A stretch of 35,833 nucleotides of DNA. It comes from Hofstenia miamia. Lineage: Eukaryota; Xenacoelomorpha; Acoela. The stretch covers positions 2,264,321-2,300,153 of the forward strand of contig SCFE01000042.1 of assembly GCA_004352715.1 (NCBI GenBank). Direction: 5' to 3'. The notes beneath the pieces are model-generated. The model saw nothing but the letters and a program-made list of their open reading frames with translations. It did no database searches and had not been told where the DNA came from. Shown in pieces: positions 22,389 to 31,310 of the stretch; the first letter of the stretch is position 1; each line of letters starts with the position of its first letter. A program made the position numbers and the translations under genes.

Positions 22389-22512
22389 TGACGTCAGAGA
22401 TACACAGACAGCCAAAGTACACAATTACATCATAGCCATGACAGACATCCCCACCAAGGTCAAAAGGTCATTTGTGGCACATCAGAGGACCCTCATTTAC
22501 TACTTATAACTA
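22389..22512 (-). repeat. Right tip of palindrome with TGACGTCA and AGGTCA motifs
   Basis: TGACGTCA at 22389-22396 and two AGGTCA half-sites with 2-bp spacing at 22457-22470, then the end GTTATAACTA at 22512, mirror the left tip. After this the two flanks no longer match. Confidence 0.7.
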
Positions 22513-23589
22513 GGGCGATTTTTTTTACTTAAAATATTGACCTAAATAGATTTTTAATCTTTTGTTAAATTCGTGTATTCTATACTAAACATAATCAACT
22601 CTGTAGTAAGAAGCACCAATACTGAACTGCCCATTATTTTATTGTCTTAAGCATGGTTTTTAACATTGAAAAGAATCTTTTCATGTAAGCAGGAGAACAC
22701 TTGAGTAGTGTACTAAGGGCAGGGGAGAACACACAAAAATGTTTCTTATTAATCAAGAGCTTATGACGTCACATTTCACGTGATAGATGGTGAATATTGG
22801 AGGCTTGTTTAATTAGTGAGTCACCTACTTGTTTTGACAACTTGCTAATGGAATTCACAGCTCACTAATGCATTTTTTGACAGGTTGGGGTAAAACTGTT
22901 AATGCATATTTGACAGTTATTGCTAATTGCTTTTTTAAATGGGTTTGCTTAAAAATGATTCATGTTGGGGTCAATTTACATTTACATACATTTTTGGTAT
23001 AATCTTGTATATGACTAATTTTATTTTGTTAATATACAAGCCTATATCCCACACTACACTTACTTTTATAACAATACACTACAAAAATTTCCATACACCA
23101 CAATTGATTAACAACCATTCCTGTGTAAAATATTTAATTCATTTTTGACATATTACATGCAAAGTGTTACACATCATATATCCTGCAATTTTCCATTGTA
23201 AAAAATTCCATGTGTTTCACAATTGCTTAACCATCACTACATACATTGTTTAATTCAGTTTCAACATTATACCACATGTAAAGGTAACACAGGTTTGCAC
23301 CACATTTTGTAATATTGCACTAGTGAATATTTTCTCCTATCCATAAAAAATTTCCATGTTTTTTGTATAAACACGCAAAGACTGGTAATGAAATAACTGA
23401 ATCTTTATAAAGCGTAATATATGCCAATGTCAAAACAAGTTTTGTAATAGGTAAAACATAAATAGAAATTTTATATACAAAGTAAAAATTCCATTTCGTA
23501 TCCAAGTAACCAAACTAATTTAATCAGTTTAATGTAATAACACTGTCAAAAACTTTTATATTAAATTTAAAAAATACAATGTCTAGTAT
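22513..23589. other. Non-coding flank with diverged tandem repeat
   Basis: About two diverged units of roughly 115 bp lie at 23050-23290 (each with TTTCCAT...ACCACAATTG or TTTCACAATTGCTTAACCATC, then TTTAATTCA and a GTAACAC-like end). Another TGACGTCA is at 22764-22771. No gene: frames 22939-23148 and 23320-23505 are unsupported. Confidence 0.5.
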
Positions 23590-23775
23590 ACAATATTAAA
23601 AAAATTTTCAATATAAAAACCAACCTATAATTTAAACAAATGTGGTAAAACTCCCACATTTTTTTTTAAAAAACAAGACAAAACACGTATATATTCTAAA
23701 TACTTCATTTATAATAATAATAACAATGTTAAATTACACTAAAAATATTGTCTATTTTTGTTTGTTTTAACCTCT
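23590..23775 (+). repeat. Third, diverged copy of arm block A
   Basis: Matches 5095-5240 in direct orientation: GTGGTAAAACTCCCACAT, then ACAAGACAAAA, then ATTTATAAT and ATTGTCTATT. It includes a short perfect stem, AAATGTGG/CCACATTT around TAAAACTC, at 23638-23661. It shows that 22.5-30 kb belongs to the same sequence family as the palindrome arms. Confidence 0.6.
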
Positions 23776-24312
23776 TCATCCGGTATTCATCTGGTAACAT
23801 GTATTTCTACTCCCACTGGTCTTTCAGCCATCACCAGGTTTGCACATCACACATTTAATCTAAGTTGAGATTTAGTCACTGTGTTTTTAAAATATGTATA
23901 TATTGATGAAATTAATAAATTAATAACACATAATTGCTATCAAATAAATTAATTTGATATATTCATTTGCAAAAAAATATGTCCTGTGAAATATGCATGT
24001 GTTCCCTCCTCTCTAACATCAGTTGTTTTCTTCCCAATTCCGGTTTTCACATGCCATGCACTTTTATCTAACTTGCATACAATGGATTATTCAGAAAATC
24101 CAAAACACACTTTTGTTGGTGTAAATGCGTCCAACATTCTTTCTTCTTAATGTGTTATGTGATCATGGGAATTTGTCAACACAATAGTATTTCCTTTGAT
24201 AGTTTATCATCACAGCATTGGCTAAAAACAGCATAAATTTAAAATGGAGATAATAATTTGCTTTTTACCTCTGAGAATGCAAAACGTGAAAAAGCCTTTT
24301 AAAACACACAAT

Positions 24313-25946
24313 AGTAGTATTAAGAGAGTCGTACCCCGTTCCACTTTTTTCTGATTGGTCGAGAGGTGGGTCGTAGGCCGTTCCACTTTTCGCTGATTGG
24401 TTGAGAATTATTTAGCAGTTGAAATCATTTTGTCAAATGATGTTTATTAAGTGTATTCTATATATTGCTTAATCTCTTCAGCAAATAGTAAAGTGTATCT
24501 TTCAACTACATAATGTAATTTGTAGAATACCTTAAGATGGCTATTTACATGCACATGTCTAAATAAAACACAGTTAATAAAACTAAAATATCTACATTTC
24601 TAATATAAATCAACAAAAAGAAAGTTTTATATAATGTCCAACAGATGCCTGTCTTGATATATTAGNNNNNNNNNNNNNNNNNNNNNNNNNNNNNNNNNNN
24701 NNNNNNNNNNNNNNNNNNNNNNNNNNNNNNNNNNNNNNNNNNNNNNNNNNNNNNNNNNNNNNNNNNNNNNNNNNNNNNNNNNNNNNNNNNNNNNNNNNNN
24801 NNNNNNNNNNNNNNNNNNNNNNNNNNNNNNNNNNNNNNNNNNNNNNNNNNNNNNNNNNNNNNNNNNNNNNNNNNNNNNNNNNNNNNNNNNNNNNNNNNNN
24901 NNNNNNNNNNNNNNNNNNNNNNNNNNNNNNNNNNNNNNNNNNNNNNNNNNNNNNNNNNNNNNNNNNNNNNNNNNNNNNNNNNNNNNNNNNNNNNNNNNNN
25001 NNNNNNNNNNNNNNNNNNNNNNNNNNNNNNNNNNNNNNNNNNNNNNNNNNNNNNNNNNNNNNNNNNNNNNNNNNNNNNNNNNNNNNNNNNNNNNNNNNNN
25101 NNNNNNNNNNNNNNNNNNNNNNNNNNNNNNNNNNNNNNNNNNNNNNNNNNNNNNNNNNNNNNNNNNNNNNNNNNNNNNNNNNNNNNNNNNNNNNNNNNNN
25201 NNNNNNNNNNNNNNNNNNNNNNNNNNNNNNNNNNNNNNNNNNNNNNNNNNNNNNNNNNNNNNNNNNNNNNNNNNNNNNNNNNNNNNNNNNNNNNNNNNNN
25301 NNNNNNNNNNNNNNNNNNNNNNNNNNNNNNNNNNNNNNNNNNNNNNNNNNNNNNNNNNNNNNNNNNNNNNNNNNNNNNNNNNNNNNNNNNNNNNNNNNNN
25401 NNNNNNNNNNNNNNNNNNNNNNNNNNNNNNNNNNNNNNNNNNNNNNNNNNNNNNNNNNNNNNNNNNNNNNNNNNNNNNNNNNNNNNNNNNNNNNNNNNNN
25501 NNNNNNNNNNNNNNNNNNNNNNNNNNNNNNNNNNNNNNNNNNNNNNNNNNNNNNNNNNNNNNNNNNNNNNNNNNNNNNNNNNNNNNNNNNNNNNNNNNNN
25601 NNNNNNNNNNNNNNNNNNNNNNNNNNNNNNNNNNNNNNNNNNNNNNNNNNNNNNNNNNNNNNNNNGTGTGGGAAAGTAAAACTAAAAAAATGTAAGGTAA
25701 TGTGGGAAATTAGATCATATAAATAGCACAAAAACTAGTAAATGTACATGCATGACGTCAGTAAAACACCCCCCGGCAATATCCACGACGTCTTAGGTCA
25801 AAGGCCAACCCTCTCAACCAATCAGCGAAAAGTGGAACAGCCTATGACCCACCTCTCAACCAATCAGAAAAAAGTGAAACGGCCTACGACCCACCTCTCG
25901 ACCAATCAGAAAAAAGTGGAACGTGGATGACTCTCTTAATACTACT
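24313..25946. mobile_element. Fold-back element with CCAAT-rich terminal repeats (gapped)
   Basis: The outer 18 bp AGTAGTATTAAGAGAGTC (24313-24330) is perfectly inverted at 25929-25946. Just inside each end are 42-bp tandem units, two on the left (24337-24408) and about three on the right (25805-25922), each with an NF-Y-type CCAATCAG core and AAAGTGGAAC. The interior holds a 1000-N gap. No transposase is visible; it is probably a non-autonomous fold-back element. The plus 62-codon frame and the long minus frame through N are artefacts. Confidence 0.75.
24666..25665. other. Assembly gap, 1000 N
   Basis: Exactly 1000 N, probably an estimated or default length. Open frames running through it are meaningless. 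Confidence 0.99.
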
Positions 25947-26088
25947 CACAATGTCAGAGAAAAACTGACTAGATTTCTTCTCTCTCACGTGTTACCATGG
26001 GAATTGCATGAGTGAAATGCCGGAAAATTCTTTTGCATTCTCACAATAATGTAGAACTGATATTTCTTCTCTCTAAAATGCATATGTA

Positions 26089-26340
26089 TTGTTGTTGGAG
26101 TCTTTTTTACATAGACAGTCTTTATTTTTTGATAAATGGACCATCGTGAAATGGGCACACTCAGGCTAAATATTCTGGTTAATTTCTTATACATTTTTGA
26201 AATATACATACATTTGTTGTTGGAGGGTTTTTACATAGAGTCAGTCTTTTATTTGATAAAATGAGGCATCATGAATTGGGTAACTAGAGAGCTAAATATT
26301 TTTTTGGTTAATTTTTTATACAATTAAGAAACATACACAC
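26089..26340. repeat. Tandem duplication, unit about 125 bp, two copies
   Basis: TGTTGTTGGAG...TTTTTACATAGA...CAGTCTTT...GCTAAATATT...GGTTAATTT.TTATACA occurs from 26090 and again from 26214, diverged. Non-coding. Confidence 0.75.
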
Positions 26341-26404
26341 ACATATATAAATAAACAAGGAAATATATTTTACCTTTTTTTACAAATAAATTAAATGTGT
26401 GGGA

Positions 26405-26760
26405 GGAATTGGAGAGATGGACTTTTTCAATTAGCAAAGAAACTTTCAGTGGAGGGTAATTACATTGCTTTTTTGCATGGAAAACTAAATTCACATAAAT
26501 AATCAAACAATTAAAAATGTTGGTACCATCTTTTACAAAGTATATCATGTACATGAGAAACATTGAGAGAAGTGGATTTTAAATTAGTGAACAAACACAT
26601 GGGGTTCATAATCACATTGTGTTGCATGGAGACTAATATTCGCATAAATAAACATTCAATGAACTATTTAATACCTTCTTTTTATAAACTAAATGAGTAC
26701 ACAAAGTGTTTGTGGAGGCAGTGGATTTTTTTTCACTTGACAGCGTCATCAATTTTATTC
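26405..26760. repeat. Diverged tandem repeat, unit about 150 bp
   Basis: GAGAGATGGACTTTTTCAATTAG (26411) and GAGAGAAGTGGATTTTAAATTAG (26565) begin two units that share ATCACATTG...TTGCATGGA.A.TAA.ATTC.CATAAATAA. A third partial start (GGCAGTGGATTTTTTTTCAC) is near 26717. The 73-codon and 79-codon frames here lie within the repeat. Confidence 0.65.
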
Positions 26761-26779
26761 AAAGGCGAGGGGTTTTTCA

Positions 26780-27150
26780 TCTAAACAAATAATTAATTGT
26801 AATAATATCACCAAATTGACGTATGTGGAAAGAGCTTTTTAACAATTTCATGTGGAACACAGTGAAGGGAGCAATTAAGTAAACAGGATAAACTAGCATC
26901 AATACACCAGAGGTAAAACATTGGAAATATTTAATGTAAAACTTAATATTATTAAATTTTTAAAAATAAATTACAATATATGGGGACTTGAAGCGGCTGC
27001 ATCATGGGAGGGAGGATGATTGGAAATTATTACGAGGTATCAGAATCTAAAACACAAATTATTAATGCGTACAATATAAATTTTCATATACCTAGACAAA
27101 GACGTTAAACCCCATCATCAATTAGTGCAGAACTGGTGGATGGTGAATTA
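26780..27150. other. AT-rich stretch, nothing recognised
   Basis: No gene or repeat seen; it lies 3' of the polymerase fossil. Confidence 0.5.
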
Positions 27151-27153
27151 TTA

Positions 27154-28002
27154 TTAATCTTTTTGATATCTAAACAAGAGTTTAACATTATAAACATGTA
27201 AATTGTTATTACCTTTATGTCCATATGGCATTGTTTCTATGGAATTTAAGAGATAGTGCTTATTGTCATAGCATGACAATGCTATATGATTTGACATTTC
27301 CACACTAATTGAATGCATGTGAGACCAGATTCCAGTCACGTTTTTTTGCAATACACCTTGCAGGAGAATATTCTTGAACAAATCAAAATTCATCATCTGC
27401 TTTACTGACCAGGTCACACCTTTTGCACTGGTCTTCTCCAATATCTCATGACTTTTGCTTGTATATTCAACAGAATATAGTTTCAGTTTGAGTGCAACTA
27501 CACAGTTTAATACACCCCTGGCCAATTCGTCCTTGACTTTGAAGTACACTTTTTTATTCACATCAAAGTATAAGGGTTGATGATAATGGATAATTTGAAA
27601 ATTCAAAGTTATGTGAGATCAGTCCTAGCTCTGTGTACAAATTTTCCGTCTTAATTTCATAGAGTAATGAGTCCTTGTTGGAATACAATAATGTAATTCT
27701 ATTTTTAAAAGATGGTTTCATAACTTCATAATGGAATTTGAACATTAACAACTTGGATAGATTGAGTATAGCCATCCCAAGATAATTGGGTTGGTTCCAT
27801 TCAATATCCTTTTGTCTAAGCATACCTGAACCAAATCCTTTGCTGACAATGTTATATGATTTAAATTCAGGTTTTTAATTAACTTTTCCACGGATTCCAG
27901 ATTGTGTGCAAACTTTATATTTACCTGTTTTCTTAAATTTTCCATACACTTCCCAAACACAGCATTCAACATTAACTTATAGAATGCCTTCTTGAAATCA
28001 TT
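27154..28002 (-). pseudogene. Protein-primed family B DNA polymerase, C-terminal fragment (Polinton/Maverick type)
   Basis: Three overlapping minus-strand pieces make one C-terminal polymerase region. Piece 1 (28002 to about 27800) has NDFKKAFYKLMLNAVFGKCM, the conserved palm/fingers helix region. Piece 2 (27823-27563, shifted by one base) has LGMAILNLSKLLMFKFHY and the palm C motif region LLYSNKDSLLYEI. Piece 3 (27606-27154, back in the first frame) has KVYFKVKDE, LKLYSVEY and a C-terminal region ending YGHK. In active enzymes the C motif is YxDTDS; here N-K replace D-T, removing a catalytic aspartate. A stop lies just upstream of piece 1 and no exonuclease or TP-like N-terminal part was found. 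So it is a dead fragment with two frameshifts and a missing N-terminal half. Order and motifs fit the replicative polymerase of virus-like Polinton elements; no integrase, ATPase or capsid gene is seen nearby. Confidence 0.87.
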
Positions 28003-28349
28003 TCATGCTGCTTTGCAGTTATTTGTTAAACAATGTATGATGGAAATAGAGATAATAAAAAAATGTATATAGGCGTATAACCCACTCCATGCTGTCAAGA
28101 TGTCAATTTCCACTAAGTTTTTTACGTTATGAGGCAAAGTAACATGTGATGAAAATTTCACACATCAAAAATTTTTATCTATGTAATGTTTAATGGGATG
28201 ACTCAGCACTTGCTTACTAATGCGATGATAATAAAAACAGTCAAGAAGGGAAAATACAAATGTGATACACATAAAATGAAATATTTAACACCAGAGAACA
28301 TACGTGAATTATTTTGAAGGTTTGTGTTTGTTTATAAAAAATATATAAG
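28003..28349. other. Upstream of the polymerase fossil, no clear coding
   Basis: The minus frame upstream of 28002 meets stops at once; no further polymerase motifs could be read. The sequence may be too decayed or deleted. Confidence 0.45.
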
Positions 28350-28460
28350 TTGACGATTTTTTTCCATAGATATCATCTCCATTCATTAAATTTGTAAACC
28401 CCGTAATGCATTCACCATTCTAAACATCTTAATGTTTTGTAAATATTTTATTACTCACAT
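28350..28460 (+). repeat. Diverged copy of the C-frame 3' flank
   Basis: GTTGACGATTTTTTTCC...AAATTTGTAAAC...ATGCATTCACCATTCTAAA matches 10798-10900 (GTTGATGATTTTTCC...AAATTTGTAAAC...ATGCATTCAGCATTTCAAA) in the same order. Another link between this region and the palindrome arms. Confidence 0.55.
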
Positions 28461-28539
28461 GCAAAAAATGGAGATGTGCAATATACACACATAAATAGAA
28501 AAATTTACTCTGATATGAAATAACAAACTACACAGCTAG

Positions 28540-28815
28540 ATGTAAAGGCTGATGAATCTTTGTACTAAATATTTTGTATTAATCATTAACAAGATGTTTC
28601 ACAAAAGAATTTGAGAGCTAGAAACCACTAAGAAATTTTGTAAAACACATACAAAGCAATAATGTATCCCTGGACAAAATAAAAATCAGCGCATAATTCA
28701 TAGTTTCTCACTCAGTTGTTAGTTAAAAAATTGTAAATGTGTGAATCAACTTATACAATAAATATTTTGTATTAATTGAAAGTAAGACATTTTACAAAGA
28801 ATTCAAGTTCTAAAA
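28540..28815. repeat. Diverged direct duplication, about 190 bp apart
   Basis: TAAATATTTTGTATTAATCATTAACAAGATG...TTTCACAAAAGAATTTGAGAG (28566) recurs as TAAATATTTTGTATTAATTGAAAGTAAGACA...TTTTACAAAGAATTCAAG (28760). Non-coding. Confidence 0.6.
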
Positions 28816-28889
28816 GACTTTATTTTGGTTATATAATAAAATGGGTATTACTAATATTAAATATTACTATATATAGACATTTTTAAAGA

Positions 28890-29171
28890 GTGAAATTAGC
28901 CAATAACAAGAACTCTATGTTTATACATTTTACAGATATTTTAAAACTACCATTTGCATTTTTGGAGATGACAACTAACATATTTCTCAAATGCATCTTC
29001 TTCAATAGCATTTTACAGAATTTTTCAGCAATCAAACACAAGATGCGAGTTTTGCAAAATATTAAAAAGCTTGTGAATTATGAAGATATACCACTCCCAA
29101 ACAATAAAATGTTGCATGTTCTGTTTCAACTTTGCAGGGACAGTGTACATGTGAAACGTGATTTGGATTGA
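28890..29171 (+). other. Unassigned 93-codon frame
   Basis: Starts with a non-ATG codon. The peptide (IHFTDILKLPFAFLEMTTNI... to CRDSVHVKRDLD) has no motif I recognise. It overlaps the start of another open plus frame at 29162 and precedes the family-B remnant, so it may be a decayed element gene or chance. Confidence 0.2.
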
Positions 29172-29329
29172 CTTTGCATATAGATGTAGATACCTCAAAC
29201 TTCAAGTTGTGTGGACAGAATATCCCCCATACATTTGCTGCAGCGCAAATTGTAAAAAATAACATTGAGAGTCTCTGTGGATGGTTTCCTGATAGATATT
29301 GCAATCCAGAAAATTTTCATGCTTATTGA
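29162..29329 (+). other. Unassigned 56-codon frame with protein-like composition
   Basis: Opens after a TGA and reads FGLTLHIDVDTSNFKLCGQN, then a stretch including ESLCGWFPDRYCNPENFHAY and a stop. There are three Cys, Trp, Pro and His residues in a balanced composition unlike chance AT-rich frames. No ATG. It may be a fragment of a broken gene of the same element as the polymerase; no family was recognised. Confidence 0.25.
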
Positions 29330-29601
29330 TGGAGAAATAAAAAACAATAGATTTAATATTTTTCTTGACATAGACATTCTTTAGAGTATTGTATATTAAC
29401 CTGTGAATTAATGTGTCTAGATGTATTTTTCTTAATCTCACAACCATGAATACAGTTACTATAATATGGGTAATAAAATAATAATGAAAGAGCATAATTG
29501 ATTTTTCAATTTTCACTCTTCTACATGAAGGCAGTGTTTGATATCAAAATATAGTCATAGATATATATAAATCATTGGACAAGACATTGAAATTTCTCTA
29601 G

Positions 29602-29840
29602 TTGAAAAAGTTACATGGAGAAGGAGAATTCCACATTTCAAAATATAAAAAACTGGTTACCATAGTAAACAAGAAACCAACTTTCACAAAAAACTCTCCA
29701 CAAAGACTGATTAAAAATGTTATAATTAAAATGATGGAATTATATTGGAAAATGGCAAATACTTCTTCTTACCATAGTGATATGCAGAAAAAACAAGAGT
29801 TGGAAAATACAAATGTAGCATCTGCTACTAAGTGTTAACA
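29602..29840 (+). pseudogene. Family-B pseudogene, copy near the polymerase fossil
   Basis: In one frame the sequence reads GIILENGKYFFLP, two stops, then YAEKTRVGKYK (about 29735-29810), clearly the counterpart of VKIILENGNCFFLPKCYAEK in copy 1. The alternative 78-codon frame without stops (MKKLHGEGEFHIS...) is out of phase with this homology. Located 1.6 kb from the polymerase fragment, it is the best evidence that family B belongs to the same virus-like element family. Confidence 0.6.
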
Positions 29841-29929
29841 TAGATTAAATTATTCTTTTAAATTATTATTCTTTGTTCTAAGCAGGTAGGGATGTATGCA
29901 TGTTAAATGTTTACTCTGATGTTGTATCT

Positions 29930-30252
29930 GTTTTGGTTAATCTTCACATAACTAAATTGACTTGATACTGTTCATGTACTCCTTCATCATAGCACTGCTC
30001 TTAGATTTGGGCATGGCCTCTGGCTGACTCTGATCTCTGAATCAGCTCACTTGTGTTTCCATTGCTGATTGAATGGTTCCAAGCCTAAGCTCAACAAAGT
30101 TCTTATGTGTTCCCTATCCTAACTCAGTGTAGTTCTCAATGCTAGTTGTAACTTACTTAAACTCAATTTGTAATGTGTATCTATGTATCTTCATAACCTT
30201 GCAATGTCACTAGCTGCTTTATAAATTTTACTTCATCCATTACCAAAAACTA

Positions 30253-30288
<36 letters not shown>

Positions 30289-30310
30289 CACAATAATAAT
30301 AATAATCATA
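29930..30310 (+). mobile_element. Possible retrotransposon 3' end with (TAA)n tail
   Basis: A GC-richer non-coding stretch (from about 29940) ends in a run of about 16 TAA/AAT triplets (30254-30310) that enters the assembly gap. Such a tail is typical of some non-LTR retrotransposons, and the next sequence past the gap is an RT. It might equally be a plain microsatellite. Minus frames through the triplets are artefacts. Confidence 0.4.
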
Positions 30311-31310
30311 NNNNNNNNNNNNNNNNNNNNNNNNNNNNNNNNNNNNNNNNNNNNNNNNNNNNNNNNNNNNNNNNNNNNNNNNNNNNNNNNNNNNNNNNNN
30401 NNNNNNNNNNNNNNNNNNNNNNNNNNNNNNNNNNNNNNNNNNNNNNNNNNNNNNNNNNNNNNNNNNNNNNNNNNNNNNNNNNNNNNNNNNNNNNNNNNNN
30501 NNNNNNNNNNNNNNNNNNNNNNNNNNNNNNNNNNNNNNNNNNNNNNNNNNNNNNNNNNNNNNNNNNNNNNNNNNNNNNNNNNNNNNNNNNNNNNNNNNNN
30601 NNNNNNNNNNNNNNNNNNNNNNNNNNNNNNNNNNNNNNNNNNNNNNNNNNNNNNNNNNNNNNNNNNNNNNNNNNNNNNNNNNNNNNNNNNNNNNNNNNNN
30701 NNNNNNNNNNNNNNNNNNNNNNNNNNNNNNNNNNNNNNNNNNNNNNNNNNNNNNNNNNNNNNNNNNNNNNNNNNNNNNNNNNNNNNNNNNNNNNNNNNNN
30801 NNNNNNNNNNNNNNNNNNNNNNNNNNNNNNNNNNNNNNNNNNNNNNNNNNNNNNNNNNNNNNNNNNNNNNNNNNNNNNNNNNNNNNNNNNNNNNNNNNNN
30901 NNNNNNNNNNNNNNNNNNNNNNNNNNNNNNNNNNNNNNNNNNNNNNNNNNNNNNNNNNNNNNNNNNNNNNNNNNNNNNNNNNNNNNNNNNNNNNNNNNNN
31001 NNNNNNNNNNNNNNNNNNNNNNNNNNNNNNNNNNNNNNNNNNNNNNNNNNNNNNNNNNNNNNNNNNNNNNNNNNNNNNNNNNNNNNNNNNNNNNNNNNNN
31101 NNNNNNNNNNNNNNNNNNNNNNNNNNNNNNNNNNNNNNNNNNNNNNNNNNNNNNNNNNNNNNNNNNNNNNNNNNNNNNNNNNNNNNNNNNNNNNNNNNNN
31201 NNNNNNNNNNNNNNNNNNNNNNNNNNNNNNNNNNNNNNNNNNNNNNNNNNNNNNNNNNNNNNNNNNNNNNNNNNNNNNNNNNNNNNNNNNNNNNNNNNNN
31301 NNNNNNNNNN
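30311..31310. other. Assembly gap, 1000 N
   Basis: Exactly 1000 N. It separates the triplet run from the middle of an RT frame, so the 5' part of that retrotransposon is missing. Confidence 0.99.

Larger units (their letters stand above)
4088..22512. repeat. Giant imperfect palindrome, 18.4 kb
   Basis: The left arm 4088-13972 and right arm 14868-22512 are reverse complements over nearly their whole length, around a centre at 13973-14867. Mirror landmarks: tips 4088-4213 and 22389-22512; minisatellite 4500-4965 and 21690-22140; 37-bp repeats 6613-6705 and 20105-20282; family-B pseudogene 6924-7391 and 19422-19889; identical block 9548-9936 and 17939-18327; inner block 12753-13972 and 14868-16138. 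Arms differ by scattered substitutions and indels, and each has private insertions, so they have evolved separately since the duplication. Tips read TAGTTATAAC...GTTATAACTA; no obvious target-site duplication flanks them. It may be a transposable element with huge inverted repeats or an inverted segmental duplication of element fossils. Confidence 0.93.

Noticed and set aside
4088-22512. Palindrome as a simple fold-back read artefact
   Set aside because: Arms differ by many substitutions, indels and independent insertions; an artefactual inversion would be near-identical. Local artefacts (389-bp and 1408-bp blocks) remain possible.
24610-25731. Long minus-strand frame
   Set aside because: Almost entirely N; only about 40 real codons flank the gap.
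28549-28570. Hammerhead-like CTGATGA word
   Set aside because: No matching GAAA core or stems were found around it.
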